A stretch of DNA of 14,386 nt from CAYVQU01 sp964453155 (GTDB lineage Bacteria > Chloroflexota > Anaerolineae > Anaerolineales > UBA11858), in contig CAYVQU010000142.1 of the NCBI GenBank assembly GCA_964453155.1, forward strand, positions 1-14,386, in the 5' to 3' direction. The notes beneath the pieces are model-generated. The model saw only the letters and a list, made by a program, of their open reading frames with translations, was not told the origin of the DNA and searched no databases. The translations under genes and the position numbers were made by a program. The first letter of the stretch is position 1. Each line of letters starts with the position of its first letter. Below, piece by piece: positions 1 through 7,517 of the stretch.

Positions 1-51
1 CCTAGTTTTTTGCCTTATCATAATTCATGGCTTGAAAGAACGCAATTGGTA

Positions 52-2193
52 TTACATCAAATCTTGCAGCACCAAAAACTCGCGGGCATCGCCCTCAGTT
101 TTGATCTTCCCAGTCATGACTGCCACCATAGGGTTAAGTTTCCCAGCAAACAGCTTTTGGGCGTCTTTCCACTTGAGCTTCATGGTAGCAACGGACTCAC
201 CCTCACCGGTTTCAATTCGGCAGGCGCCCTTCTCAATGATCAGACGATAGATGCCCTCGTCGTAAAAGTCAAATTTTAGGTTGGTGGTTAAATCTGGGAG
301 TTTGCCATCGCCGCGTTGGGCCAGGCCAGCCAAAACGGCCTGAATTTCATCTTCCGATCCCATTACTGGGGTTTCAGGGGACAATACAGCCGCTTTCGGT
401 TCAACCGCCGGAGTAGAAACTTTTTTATCTACCCAAAATTCCCGTAAAACATGGGCAGCCATCTTAGGCTGCCGGGCGCGGGTGAAAACGCCTTTCATAT
501 TCATCCCCCCTACCCGCATAATCGACTGCACCGCGGCAAAATCGGCGAAATTCCAAACTTGCATTCCGGCTACAAAATCCTTTTGAGCCGCGACTTCGAG
601 ATAACCGCGAATGAAGTTAGCCTGATATTCCTCGGTCCACATCACTGCGGGGTGGCCGTGTAAACCAGGTTGGGTATCGGTCCCAAACTCAGTGACCATG
701 ATGGGTTTGCCCCATACATCCCACAGATCATCCAGTTCCTGGTCGATCATGGCAATCCCCTTCTCGAGTTCGCCGCCCTGCAGGTACCAGCCCCAATAGC
801 GATTGATGCAGGCCACATCGCAAGTGTCGAGCCAATCCGTAGGACCGCCCATGACCCCGACGATCGTCACCAAGCGGGTGGGATCCAGCTCGCGCGCCCG
901 GGTGACCAGTCCATGCAAGAACTCTTTACCAGCCACATCCTTCGAGGCATCAAAATCGCCGCCAGTGAAGCGCTCCACCATGTTGGCGGGCATCGGTTCG
1001 TTGGCCACACTCCACATCACCACACTGGGGTGATTTTTATCACGCGCCACCAATTCATCGATCTGCTGGAGACACATCCGATAACGTTCAGCGATATTCT
1101 CTTCAGTGTCAAATTGCAGGCTAACAGCCGGGGTCTCGTCGATGATCAAAAACCCTTCCCGGTCGGCCAACATCATCTCTTCTTCAGAATAAGGGTAATG
1201 CGAGGTGCGGTAGCTGTTGGCCCCCGTCCAGCGCATCAGTTGATAATCTTTGACCATCAACGGCAGGTTCAGGCCCTTGCCGCTGGCATAGAAATCTTCG
1301 TGGCGCCCAAAACCGTTCAACTCTACCGGCTGGTCGTTGAGCAAGATTTGCCCACCCTCCACGGCGATGGTTCGGATCCCTACTTTTAAGGAATATTTGT
1401 CGGTTTCAGTGCGGATGGTGAGTTCGTACAAATAGGGATCCTGGTCTGACCACAGCCGCACGTTCGGGACTTTGAGGGTGGTTGCCCCCTCACCATTTTT
1501 AAACACGATTTGGGATTCAACTGGGTTATCCCCCCCCATCAAAATGACTCGACCTATTTGGGTTTCTCCACTGATTTTGGCGGAAACCTGCACCCAGCCT
1601 TCATCGCCCTCATAGCCGGTCACTACAATCACATCTTCGATACGCGTCTCCGGGACCGAATACAAAACCACGGGTCGATGGAGCCCGGCAAAGGGGAAGA
1701 AATCAAATGTCGTGGAAGGGTAGCCGTTCATGATGCTGGCCGCTTCCATTCCGCCACCCGTTCCGGCCGAAGGCACGCGCGTGGGTTTGAGATGATTCTC
1801 CACGCTGATGGCGATTACATTTTCCACATCCCATTTGATATGGTTGGTGATATCAAACTCAAACGGCAGATGCCCGCCATCATGAGAACCGATTTCTTCT
1901 CCATTGACATATACAGTCCCAAAATAGCAGGCCGATCCCACCCGGATGAAAATCCGGTCACCGTGCCAGGTTTTAGGGATATATGTTTTCTTGACGTACC
2001 AACTCAGCCCAAAGTAATTGAAAATATCCTCATACTGTTCGTTCCAACTGCCGGGGACAGCCATCGGGCGAGAATCGGGCAGGTCATTGAACCAGCCATT
2101 TGCAGCCCCAACTTCATCAGGATCGGTCTGAAAATCCCAAATCCCGGAAATATCAAGTTTATTGCGAATATCATTTTGAATGGGGTAAAGCAT
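52..2193 (-). CDS. uidA: GH2 beta-glucuronidase with C-terminal SCP2-like domain
   Basis: Retaining beta-glucuronidase, releasing D-glucuronate from glucuronide conjugates, probably in the cytoplasm (no signal peptide). Numbering here is from an upstream in-frame ATG at 2220. The GH2 sandwich, immunoglobulin-like and TIM-barrel domains fill residues 10-600 and closely follow E. coli UidA. The acid/base Glu is E408 in NEP, the nucleophile is E511 in VTEFG, and the carboxylate-reading NxK motif is N574-M-K576. About 17 residues are missing after DETPAV, where E. coli has the active-site Loop 1, so this looks like a no-Loop-1 enzyme with an open pocket. Residues 622-722 form an SCP2-like domain (KLNPMVAVMTGKIKTEGD), not part of usual glucuronidases. 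I chose the ATG at 2193: AGGAGA lies 7 bases upstream and MLYPIQ aligns with the E. coli MLRPVE start. The ATG at 2220 has AGGAGG only 4 bases away and remains possible. Last gene of the MFS-sulfatase-glucuronidase run, about 300 bases behind the sulfatase. Confidence 0.92.
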   Translation of the reverse strand: MLYPIQNDIRNKLDISGIWDFQTDPDEVGAANGWFNDLPDSRPMAVPGSWNEQYEDIFNYFGLSWYVKKTYIPKTWHGDRIFIRVGSACYFGTVYVNGEEIGSHDGGHLPFEFDITNHIKWDVENVIAISVENHLKPTRVPSAGTGGGMEAASIMNGYPSTTFDFFPFAGLHRPVVLYSVPETRIEDVIVVTGYEGDEGWVQVSAKISGETQIGRVILMGGDNPVESQIVFKNGEGATTLKVPNVRLWSDQDPYLYELTIRTETDKYSLKVGIRTIAVEGGQILLNDQPVELNGFGRHEDFYASGKGLNLPLMVKDYQLMRWTGANSYRTSHYPYSEEEMMLADREGFLIIDETPAVSLQFDTEENIAERYRMCLQQIDELVARDKNHPSVVMWSVANEPMPANMVERFTGGDFDASKDVAGKEFLHGLVTRARELDPTRLVTIVGVMGGPTDWLDTCDVACINRYWGWYLQGGELEKGIAMIDQELDDLWDVWGKPIMVTEFGTDTQPGLHGHPAVMWTEEYQANFIRGYLEVAAQKDFVAGMQVWNFADFAAVQSIMRVGGMNMKGVFTRARQPKMAAHVLREFWVDKKVSTPAVEPKAAVLSPETPVMGSEDEIQAVLAGLAQRGDGKLPDLTTNLKFDFYDEGIYRLIIEKGACRIETGEGESVATMKLKWKDAQKLFAGKLNPMVAVMTGKIKTEGDAREFLVLQDLM

Positions 2194-2289
2194 GTGTAAT
2201 TCTCCTAACGTATCTTGCATCGACCCTCCTCTAACTCATCCCGAAATCGAAGGAAGATCAGTTTTGTAAACACTGAAAGTCACTCTGCT

Positions 2290-2311
2290 TGCGGGGGGAT
2301 TTAGGGGGGTG
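2290..2311. repeat. G-rich block upstream of the glucuronidase
   Basis: Two runs of six G separated by ATTTA on the plus strand (2292-2297 and 2303-2308), so a C-rich tract in the glucuronidase leader transcript. It resembles a C-rich dispersed repeat motif I recall from other genomes, but the unit is too short here to be sure. Confidence 0.35.
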
Positions 2312-2336
2312 AAAAGTGGTTTCAGTAAATCACGAT

Positions 2337-2458
2337 TTAACGTCATTGCGAGGAGGCAAAGCCGACGAAGCAATCTGAAAGAGGTGTTGGGATTTGCTTC
2401 GCTTCGCCCGAACGGCCAAACGTGTTTGGCTAGGTTCGGACACTCGCAATGACGTTAA
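2337..2458. repeat. 122-bp MITE-like element with 16-bp terminal inverted repeats
   Basis: The termini TTAACGTCATTGCGAG (2337-2352) and CTCGCAATGACGTTAA (2443-2458) are perfect inverted repeats. Inside, a GACGAAGCAATC arm (2364-2375) partly pairs with GATTTGCTTCG (2391-2401). GTCATTGCGAG...GAAGCAATCT is a very widely seen dispersed bacterial repeat style (from memory). No transposase is encoded, so any movement would need one in trans. It sits between the sulfatase and glucuronidase genes and may form a hairpin in their transcript. Confidence 0.8.
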
Positions 2459-2489
2459 TCTCTCGAATCTGTTATTTGCTGAGTTTTAT

Positions 2490-4223
2490 TTAGTAACCAG
2501 CATTGACATAATTCGTATCAGCATTCGGACCATGGCCCAACTCCGCCAGGCGCACTCGGAAGGCAACAACTTGATCTGAATAGGCCGGGTCATCGATATA
2601 ATTTATTTTTTCTGCCGGGTCTTCCTCCAAATCAAATAACACTTCGCTGGCAGGCTGATCGTCCGCGCCACCCCGGGCAGAGACGCCGTAGTATTGATAC
2701 TTGAGATGATCGCGTTTGATCATCAAATTTATGTCGCCAAACTGGGAGATGGTCTCGTTATTCCATTCAATTTCTTCGCCCTGCAACCACGGGGCCAGAC
2801 TGCGGCTATCCAGCCCTTCTGGAATGGGAATATCAGCCAGATCACACAGGGTGGCAAATAGATCACATAAGTTCACGTTCGCCGTGATCACGCGGCCGCC
2901 ATCGAATCCCTTGGGCCAGCGGATAATGAGTGGCACTCGAGCACTGGCTTCGTAGAATTTCTGTTTCTCCCAAATTCCGTGCTCGCCCAGCATTTCGCCA
3001 TGATCGGTAGTGTAAACGATGATCCAGTCATCCAAATTTTGTCCGGCGTGCTCGAGGGCATCAAGTACCCGACGATATTGCTCATCAATGGTTTCGATCA
3101 TCCCATAATAGGCCGCGGTAGCCCGGCGGACATCGCGTTCGGTGACATCTTTACCAACTTTCACCTGTCTTTGACTTAAAAAGGGATGGTCTGCGACTTC
3201 CTGATCCAAATAGGGTTCGACCCGATTCAGATAATAGGTGAATTTTTCTTCACTGGTGAAATAAGGATAATGAGGCTGCAGCAGGCTGACTTTTAGGAAT
3301 AGAGGTGAGTCATCCACCCGATCATAATAAGGATCGTTAAAATGCGTATTGATGTAGTTCAATGCACCTTGGACGGTGTACTCATCGGTTTCGATGGCTT
3401 TGCCGCGGCCAACCCCGGCCCGTGAAATTTCTTTGGCATCTGACCATTTATGCTGTCCGCCAGGTTGGGAATAATCTACAAAAGCAGCCTCATCGCGATC
3501 TTCGATAAACCAGCCTTCCACGTGGGCTTCATCGCCGATGCGGCGAGTCCAGCCCTGCATTTGATCGCGGCCCAGGTGATGCAATTTTCCACAGGCCACG
3601 GTGTTGTAAGCGTGTTGAGCAAAGCGTTTAGCAAAGGTCATACTGCCAGGTTCCAGGTCTTGGCCGTACCACTCAATGCTGGTGGTGCGCGGCAGTTGGC
3701 CCGTCATCATCGATTGGCGTCCGGGGATGCAGATCGGTGAGGGAGTGTAGGCGTTCTGAAAAACAACACCGGTCTCGGCCAGCCAGTCCAGCGTGGGGGT
3801 GCGAACCACCTCGTTTCCGGCAAACCCACAGATGTCGGCACGGTGTTCGTCACTCATCAAGAAGAGAATATTGGGTTTGGCAGGAATATCCTTCGAGAGG
3901 GCAGGGCGAGCACTTTGCAATATTTCCCGCAGCTGCATCAGGGCGGTCATATCCCCTGAAACTTGAATTCGACCTTCAGAAAAAGCCGCCATTAAATTTA
4001 GCTGGCCCGTAAACATCCCAATGGCATCGGCTTCCGACAGGGTCAAACCAGCATCGGCATCGCCGTCGGAGGCTGCCACCGAACCAACGCCTTCCATTAA
4101 GATTAAGCGGTAACAACCAGCTTCCCCTAAATCAAACTTAATTGTGCTGGTCAGGTTAGACGTTTGGCCATCCAACTTTCCAGCGATTTCCGTTAGAATT
4201 TGAAAAAACTTCATTTCAGTCAT
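2490..4223 (-). CDS. Type I (formylglycine) sulfatase with N-terminal SCP2-like domain
   Basis: Hydrolyses a sulfate ester; the natural substrate is unknown. The open frame begins at 4325, and numbering follows that frame. The catalytic signature CIPGR (C199 to R203), followed by T208-G209, is the C-x-P-x-R sulfatase motif in which Cys becomes formylglycine. Metal and sulfate ligands are visible as D159 in SDEHR, K247 and H249/H250 in GKLHH, H352, and D441-H442 in TDHGEMLGEHG. Residues 38-138, ahead of the sulfatase fold, form an SCP2-like domain (TIKFDLGEAGCYRLIL, then MFTGQLNLMAAFSEGRIQVSGD) resembling the tail of the neighbouring glucuronidase. No signal peptide is seen, so it is probably cytoplasmic. 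The first 34 codons of the open frame run through a 17-bp inverted repeat and look non-native, so I start at the ATG at 4223 (MTEMKFF); the ATG at 4214 is equally possible. Neither has a strong Shine-Dalgarno. A formylglycine-generating enzyme would have to be encoded elsewhere. Confidence 0.9.
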   Translation of the reverse strand: MTEMKFFQILTEIAGKLDGQTSNLTSTIKFDLGEAGCYRLILMEGVGSVAASDGDADAGLTLSEADAIGMFTGQLNLMAAFSEGRIQVSGDMTALMQLREILQSARPALSKDIPAKPNILFLMSDEHRADICGFAGNEVVRTPTLDWLAETGVVFQNAYTPSPICIPGRQSMMTGQLPRTTSIEWYGQDLEPGSMTFAKRFAQHAYNTVACGKLHHLGRDQMQGWTRRIGDEAHVEGWFIEDRDEAAFVDYSQPGGQHKWSDAKEISRAGVGRGKAIETDEYTVQGALNYINTHFNDPYYDRVDDSPLFLKVSLLQPHYPYFTSEEKFTYYLNRVEPYLDQEVADHPFLSQRQVKVGKDVTERDVRRATAAYYGMIETIDEQYRRVLDALEHAGQNLDDWIIVYTTDHGEMLGEHGIWEKQKFYEASARVPLIIRWPKGFDGGRVITANVNLCDLFATLCDLADIPIPEGLDSRSLAPWLQGEEIEWNNETISQFGDINLMIKRDHLKYQYYGVSARGGADDQPASEVLFDLEEDPAEKINYIDDPAYSDQVVAFRVRLAELGHGPNADTNYVNAGY

Positions 4224-4252
4224 AACCTTGAATAATCTAGAAAAATTCTTGT

Positions 4253-4319
4253 AAGACCTTCCAGGTTTTGGGTTGATACTCCTGTTGGCTGAGTTAGGAA
4301 ATAAAACCTGGAAGGTCTT
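4253..4319. repeat. 17-bp perfect inverted repeat between MFS and sulfatase genes
   Basis: AAGACCTTCCAGGTTTT (4253-4269) is repeated in inverted form at 4303-4319 around a 33-base loop. It lies in the MFS-sulfatase gap and inside the unlikely 5' extension of the sulfatase frame. There is no T-run directly after either arm on the transcribed strand, so it is not a standard terminator, though the stem could lower read-through or stabilise the upstream mRNA end. Confidence 0.8.
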
Positions 4320-4346
4320 GTTCAAAAAATTATTTCTATTTGAATC

Positions 4347-5660
4347 TTAGGAGCCAGCGGCCCTTTCAGCTAGAGTATTCTTCAAATTTTCAACATCCTG
4401 CGGGTAAATCTTGTAAAACGCAAACCACAGGATAGCGTTCAAAGCATAACACACCGTCACCACCCAGAACATCACCGGCGGCAGTCCAAAGTGATCGGCC
4501 AGATAGCCGACTAAGAGCGATACCACCGCGGCTTTGAAGCCTTGGAGGAGGGCCTGCAGGAGAGAAAAGGCGGTGCTGCGCATCTCGGGGAGGGTTACTG
4601 CTGAGATCATCGGCAAGACCACGCCCGAGAAGCCGAACGAACCAATAAAGCCCCACACAAACCAGGTGGCATAGTAGCCCGCGTCCGACGGCCAGGCGAC
4701 TTGCATCGCAAGGTAGCTCACAATCGCAAAGGCCACCAGATACAACTGCATCAAGATAATCCGACCTGAGCGAGGATTTTTGCGCTCAAACCAATCCCCT
4801 AGGAAGCCGCCTAACAACGAGCTGATGGTGAAACCCAAGGCAAAAACGGCGAAGACAATGTTGGCATCGGCCGTATGAAACCCGCGCACATCGACCAGAT
4901 AGGTTACTGCAAACGAAAAGACGACCAGGCTGGTAACCAAAATTTGGCTGGGGATCAACATCAAGATCGTGCGATTCTTGAGTAATTCGGGGATTTTTGA
5001 AAGCTCAAAGTCAGCATCAACTTTGGTTTTGCCCGCGGCTGAAGCCTCGCTCCCGCCGCGCTCGGGTTCAGTCACAAAAAAGTAGATGATTATCCCGCTG
5101 AGAATGCTCAAGCCCCCCATGATGAACAGGCCAATCCGCCAGCCATCTTCTACTTTGGATAATTGCCCAATAACGGGTGTCAGCAAAACACCACCAAAAC
5201 CGGCAAAGGCCCGAATAGCACCAAAGGCCTTGCCGCGCTCTTTAGATGCGAACATATCCGACAGCATGGCATTGGCAATTGGTTCGCTGGCAACCGTTCC
5301 GATCGCACCCAGAGCATACAAAATCAAGAGCTGGGTATAGTTTTGAGCCAGGCCTGCCAACGCCGTCCAAATACCCCACACGCCAGTAATGAAGACCAAG
5401 ATTTTCTTCCGGCCGTATTTATCGGCCATCATGGCCCAAAAGGTCCCAAATATCATGCGGGCAAACCGACTGATGCTAGTGAATACCCCCAGGCTGGTGA
5501 GGCTCAGCCCTAAGGCATCGCGAATAACCGGGAATAAACTATTGATCAACCCTCCTTCGGTATTATCGATGACAAAGGCAAAGGCCATCGCGATCAAACT
5601 GCGCCAGCGGCCTTTGGTTTTTTCTGGTGCCATTGGTTGAGCGTTACCTTCTACAGACAT
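4347..5660 (-). CDS. MFS transporter, probable uptake of glucuronide/sulfate conjugates or organic anions
   Basis: A 437-residue major facilitator with about 12 hydrophobic segments in two halves. The first half carries the MFS motif A (ADKYGRKK, residues 79-86) after TM2. The second half has the related GDWFERKNPRSGR (288-300). A charged cytoplasmic loop at about 198-230 separates the halves. The start is well supported: AAGGAG lies 6 bases before the ATG. It is the first gene of the leftward run ending in the sulfatase and glucuronidase. Because those enzymes lack export signals, this carrier is the best candidate for bringing intact conjugates in, the role GusB (a different transporter family) plays in E. 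coli. Substrate assignment rests on context only; hexuronate or sulfonate transport cannot be excluded. The promoter sits under the palindromic operator at 5719-5742, so control by the divergent LacI regulator is likely. Confidence 0.85.
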   Translation of the reverse strand: MSVEGNAQPMAPEKTKGRWRSLIAMAFAFVIDNTEGGLINSLFPVIRDALGLSLTSLGVFTSISRFARMIFGTFWAMMADKYGRKKILVFITGVWGIWTALAGLAQNYTQLLILYALGAIGTVASEPIANAMLSDMFASKERGKAFGAIRAFAGFGGVLLTPVIGQLSKVEDGWRIGLFIMGGLSILSGIIIYFFVTEPERGGSEASAAGKTKVDADFELSKIPELLKNRTILMLIPSQILVTSLVVFSFAVTYLVDVRGFHTADANIVFAVFALGFTISSLLGGFLGDWFERKNPRSGRIILMQLYLVAFAIVSYLAMQVAWPSDAGYYATWFVWGFIGSFGFSGVVLPMISAVTLPEMRSTAFSLLQALLQGFKAAVVSLLVGYLADHFGLPPVMFWVVTVCYALNAILWFAFYKIYPQDVENLKNTLAERAAGS

Positions 5661-5702
5661 AGGATTCTCCTTTTAGGCTTGCATCTAATCGCGGTTTATG
5701 CT

Positions 5703-5730
5703 ATCTTATTAGATATCAGATACCGGTCAC
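5703..5730 (-). promoter_or_regulatory. Candidate promoter of the MFS-sulfatase-glucuronidase operon
   Basis: Read on the minus strand, GTGACC (5725-5730, 4/6 to the -35 consensus) is separated by 16 bases from TAAGAT (5703-5708, 4/6 to the -10 consensus). The -35 hexamer is inside the LacI-type operator, which would explain repression. Both hexamers are only moderate matches. Confidence 0.4.
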
Positions 5731-5742
5731 GTGACCGGTCAC
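5719..5742. promoter_or_regulatory. Double LacI-family operator between the divergent MFS and LacI genes
   Basis: Two abutting 12-bp sites. Positions 5731-5742 read GTGACCGGTCAC, a perfect palindrome; 5719-5730 match it at 10 of 12 positions. The junction also creates the perfect 18-bp palindrome ACCGGTCACGTGACCGGT (5722-5739). The central CpG and symmetric flanks are typical of LacI-family operators. Its place between the two divergent starts suggests it controls both the transporter operon and the regulator itself. Confidence 0.75.
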
Positions 5743-5805
5743 GGTATTGAAATAATATCCGATCTATATATCGCTTGTCAACAACCAAATGTCATCCTTT
5801 TGCCT

Positions 5806-6828
5806 ATGACGAAATCAATCACCATTCGCGATGTGGCCCGCGCGGCGGGCGTCTCCCGCCAAACTGTTTCCCGTGCCTTCAACAACAAAAGCGAAATCAG
5901 CCCTGAAACCAAACAACACGTTTTGGAGGTCGCGCGCAGCATGGGCTACCGGCCCAGCGGTTTAGCTCGCAGCCTGTCAACCAACCGGACCTATACAATC
6001 GGACTTTTAATCCCCGATAATTCAATCCATTTCTTTGCCCTGATCACCAAAGGGGCCGAAGACGCCGCGGTGGCCGCGGGTTACAGTTTGTTTCTCGTCA
6101 ATACTTTGCGAGATATTCAGCGTGAAACCATTGGATTGGATACGCTTTGGGATCGCCGAGTAGATGGCGCAATTCTTTATGCCTCATTTCTCTCCCCGCA
6201 ACAACTCAGTGCTTATGTCGACCGTTTTCAACATGTGGTATTCATCAACTGTCAGACTATCCCCACAACGTCTGGAAAAACTGCATCGATCAATGTCGAT
6301 GATCGTGCAGGCGCGCGGTTAGCCGTATCTCATTTTATTCAAAGTGGTCGTTCGCGAATTGCTTTTCTAGCAGGCCCCTTAATGTCGATCAGCGGGCAAC
6401 GCCGCTTAACCGGATATGAGCAGGGCTTTTTAGATCATGACCAAACAATGGATGCTGACCTGATCCACCAAGTCACCCCAACCTTACATACTGGCTATGA
6501 AGATACCATGACCTTGTTAAAGAATCACCCCGATGTAAATGCGATCCTGGCCTATAACGACGATATCGCGGTAAGCGCCATGAACGCCTGCGCCGATTCG
6601 GGCCGCAGAGTCCCTGACGATGTCGCCATTATCGGTTTTGATGATATCCCCATCGCAGCGGTCATCCGCCCTTCTTTGACCACCGTCCGTATAGGGAAAC
6701 AGGATTTGGGGAAACTGGCGATGAATACGTTAATCGGGTTGATCGAGGGGGAAAATAACCAAAATAATATAGAAATAAAAATTTCGCCCAAACTGGTTAT
6801 TCGCGATTCGGCACCAGAAATTAGCTGA
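5806..6828 (+). CDS. LacI-family transcriptional regulator, divergent from the conjugate operon
   Basis: A 340-residue LacI/GalR regulator. The N-terminal helix-turn-helix is at residues 5-26 (ITIRDVARAAGVSRQTVSRA), the hinge helix at 49-58 (RPSGLARSLS), and a periplasmic-binding-protein-like effector domain fills the rest. The two residues that set operator specificity in LacI (17/18 there) are Arg-Gln here. The start is the ATG at 5806, because MTKSITIRDV is the usual LacI-family beginning. The frame stays open upstream to a GTG at 5731, but that would place coding sequence inside the operator. No Shine-Dalgarno precedes the ATG, so translation may be leaderless or weak. It most likely represses the divergent MFS-sulfatase-glucuronidase operon and itself, with a glucuronide, glucuronate or downstream sugar acid as inducer; the effector is inferred from context. 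Confidence 0.93.
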   Translation: MTKSITIRDVARAAGVSRQTVSRAFNNKSEISPETKQHVLEVARSMGYRPSGLARSLSTNRTYTIGLLIPDNSIHFFALITKGAEDAAVAAGYSLFLVNTLRDIQRETIGLDTLWDRRVDGAILYASFLSPQQLSAYVDRFQHVVFINCQTIPTTSGKTASINVDDRAGARLAVSHFIQSGRSRIAFLAGPLMSISGQRRLTGYEQGFLDHDQTMDADLIHQVTPTLHTGYEDTMTLLKNHPDVNAILAYNDDIAVSAMNACADSGRRVPDDVAIIGFDDIPIAAVIRPSLTTVRIGKQDLGKLAMNTLIGLIEGENNQNNIEIKISPKLVIRDSAPEIS

Positions 6829-6832
6829 CGAA

Positions 6833-7423
6833 ATGAAAAAACGACCTATCGGCATAATTCCATATCTGCTACTGCTGGGGCTGACCGTTTTGTTGGGATA
6901 TTTTGTCTTTCGAATTCGAGTGCGTAAAGATTATGAACAAAAAAAGGAGTTACCCCTGGGATCAACGCTACTCGAATTTCTCATATTTGCAATTCATGCT
7001 AATCTGCCCTATACATATTGGGCCATTAATTGGCTTGGGTTACCAGCATTTCCTAAAAATCCGGCGCAAATGGTGGTTGGCATTCTCTTCATGGGAGTAG
7101 GGTTTGCGTATACGATCATCGCGATGGGTAGTCTGGGTTTCCGCAAAGCGATGGGACAAAAACAAATCACATTGAAGCGGTCTGGCATGTATCGCTATAC
7201 CAGAAACCCGCAACTTTTTTTCTACGGAGTATTGGTATTGGGAGTGGTTTTATTATGGCCATCAGGTTATGCCTTGGGCTGGTTTTTGATCTATGGCTTG
7301 ATCTCCCACCTGATGGTGTTGACTGAAGAAGAACATTTGGGCCGGGTGTTTGGTTCAGAATTTGATCGGTATCTGCGAGAAGTCCCCAGATATTTGCCGC
7401 GGCTTATGCCGAGGAAAAAATAA
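6833..7423 (+). CDS. Integral-membrane methyltransferase of the ICMT/PEMT type
   Basis: A 196-residue membrane protein with hydrophobic segments at about 8-27, 45-66, 80-100 and 128-163. The C-terminal half has the hallmarks of the isoprenylcysteine carboxyl methyltransferase / phospholipid methyltransferase superfamily: GMYRYTRNPQ (118-127), which binds S-adenosylmethionine in this family, then EEEHLGRVFG (165-174) and VPRYLP (184-189). Bacterial members methylate lipids or small molecules, and most have no known substrate. The ATG lies 4 bases past the LacI stop, so it is probably co-transcribed and translationally coupled with the regulator. There is no clear ribosome binding site of its own. 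No link with glucuronide use is evident; lipophilic aglycones could be substrates, but that is speculation. Confidence 0.75.
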   Translation: MKKRPIGIIPYLLLLGLTVLLGYFVFRIRVRKDYEQKKELPLGSTLLEFLIFAIHANLPYTYWAINWLGLPAFPKNPAQMVVGILFMGVGFAYTIIAMGSLGFRKAMGQKQITLKRSGMYRYTRNPQLFFYGVLVLGVVLLWPSGYALGWFLIYGLISHLMVLTEEEHLGRVFGSEFDRYLREVPRYLPRLMPRKK

Positions 7424-7517
7424 TCGGGGGAAATTCCATAAACGACCAGAATTTTTAAGTTTAGAAAAGTAAGTTCACATAAAAAAACGACATCTGATTC
7501 TGCAGTGGAGTTTTTAT

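Noticed and set aside
670..1389. A 239-codon open frame on the plus strand opposite the glucuronidase gene
   Set aside because: It is fully antisense to conserved GH2 catalytic sequence, its translation shows no family features, and no ribosome binding site was seen.
1510..2199. A 229-codon open frame on the plus strand opposite the glucuronidase N-terminal domain
   Set aside because: Antisense shadow of conserved coding sequence, with no recognisable protein motif.
2394..2579. A 61-codon plus-strand frame in the sulfatase-glucuronidase gap
   Set aside because: It starts inside the 122-bp repeat and runs antisense into the sulfatase C-terminus; it has no protein character.
4253..4319. Rho-independent terminator after the MFS gene
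   Set aside because: The stem is long and the loop is 33 bases, with no immediate U-run after the stem on the transcribed strand.
5731..5805. 25-codon upstream extension of the first LacI gene from a GTG
   Set aside because: It would be encoded by the operator and promoter region and precede a standard LacI N-terminus.
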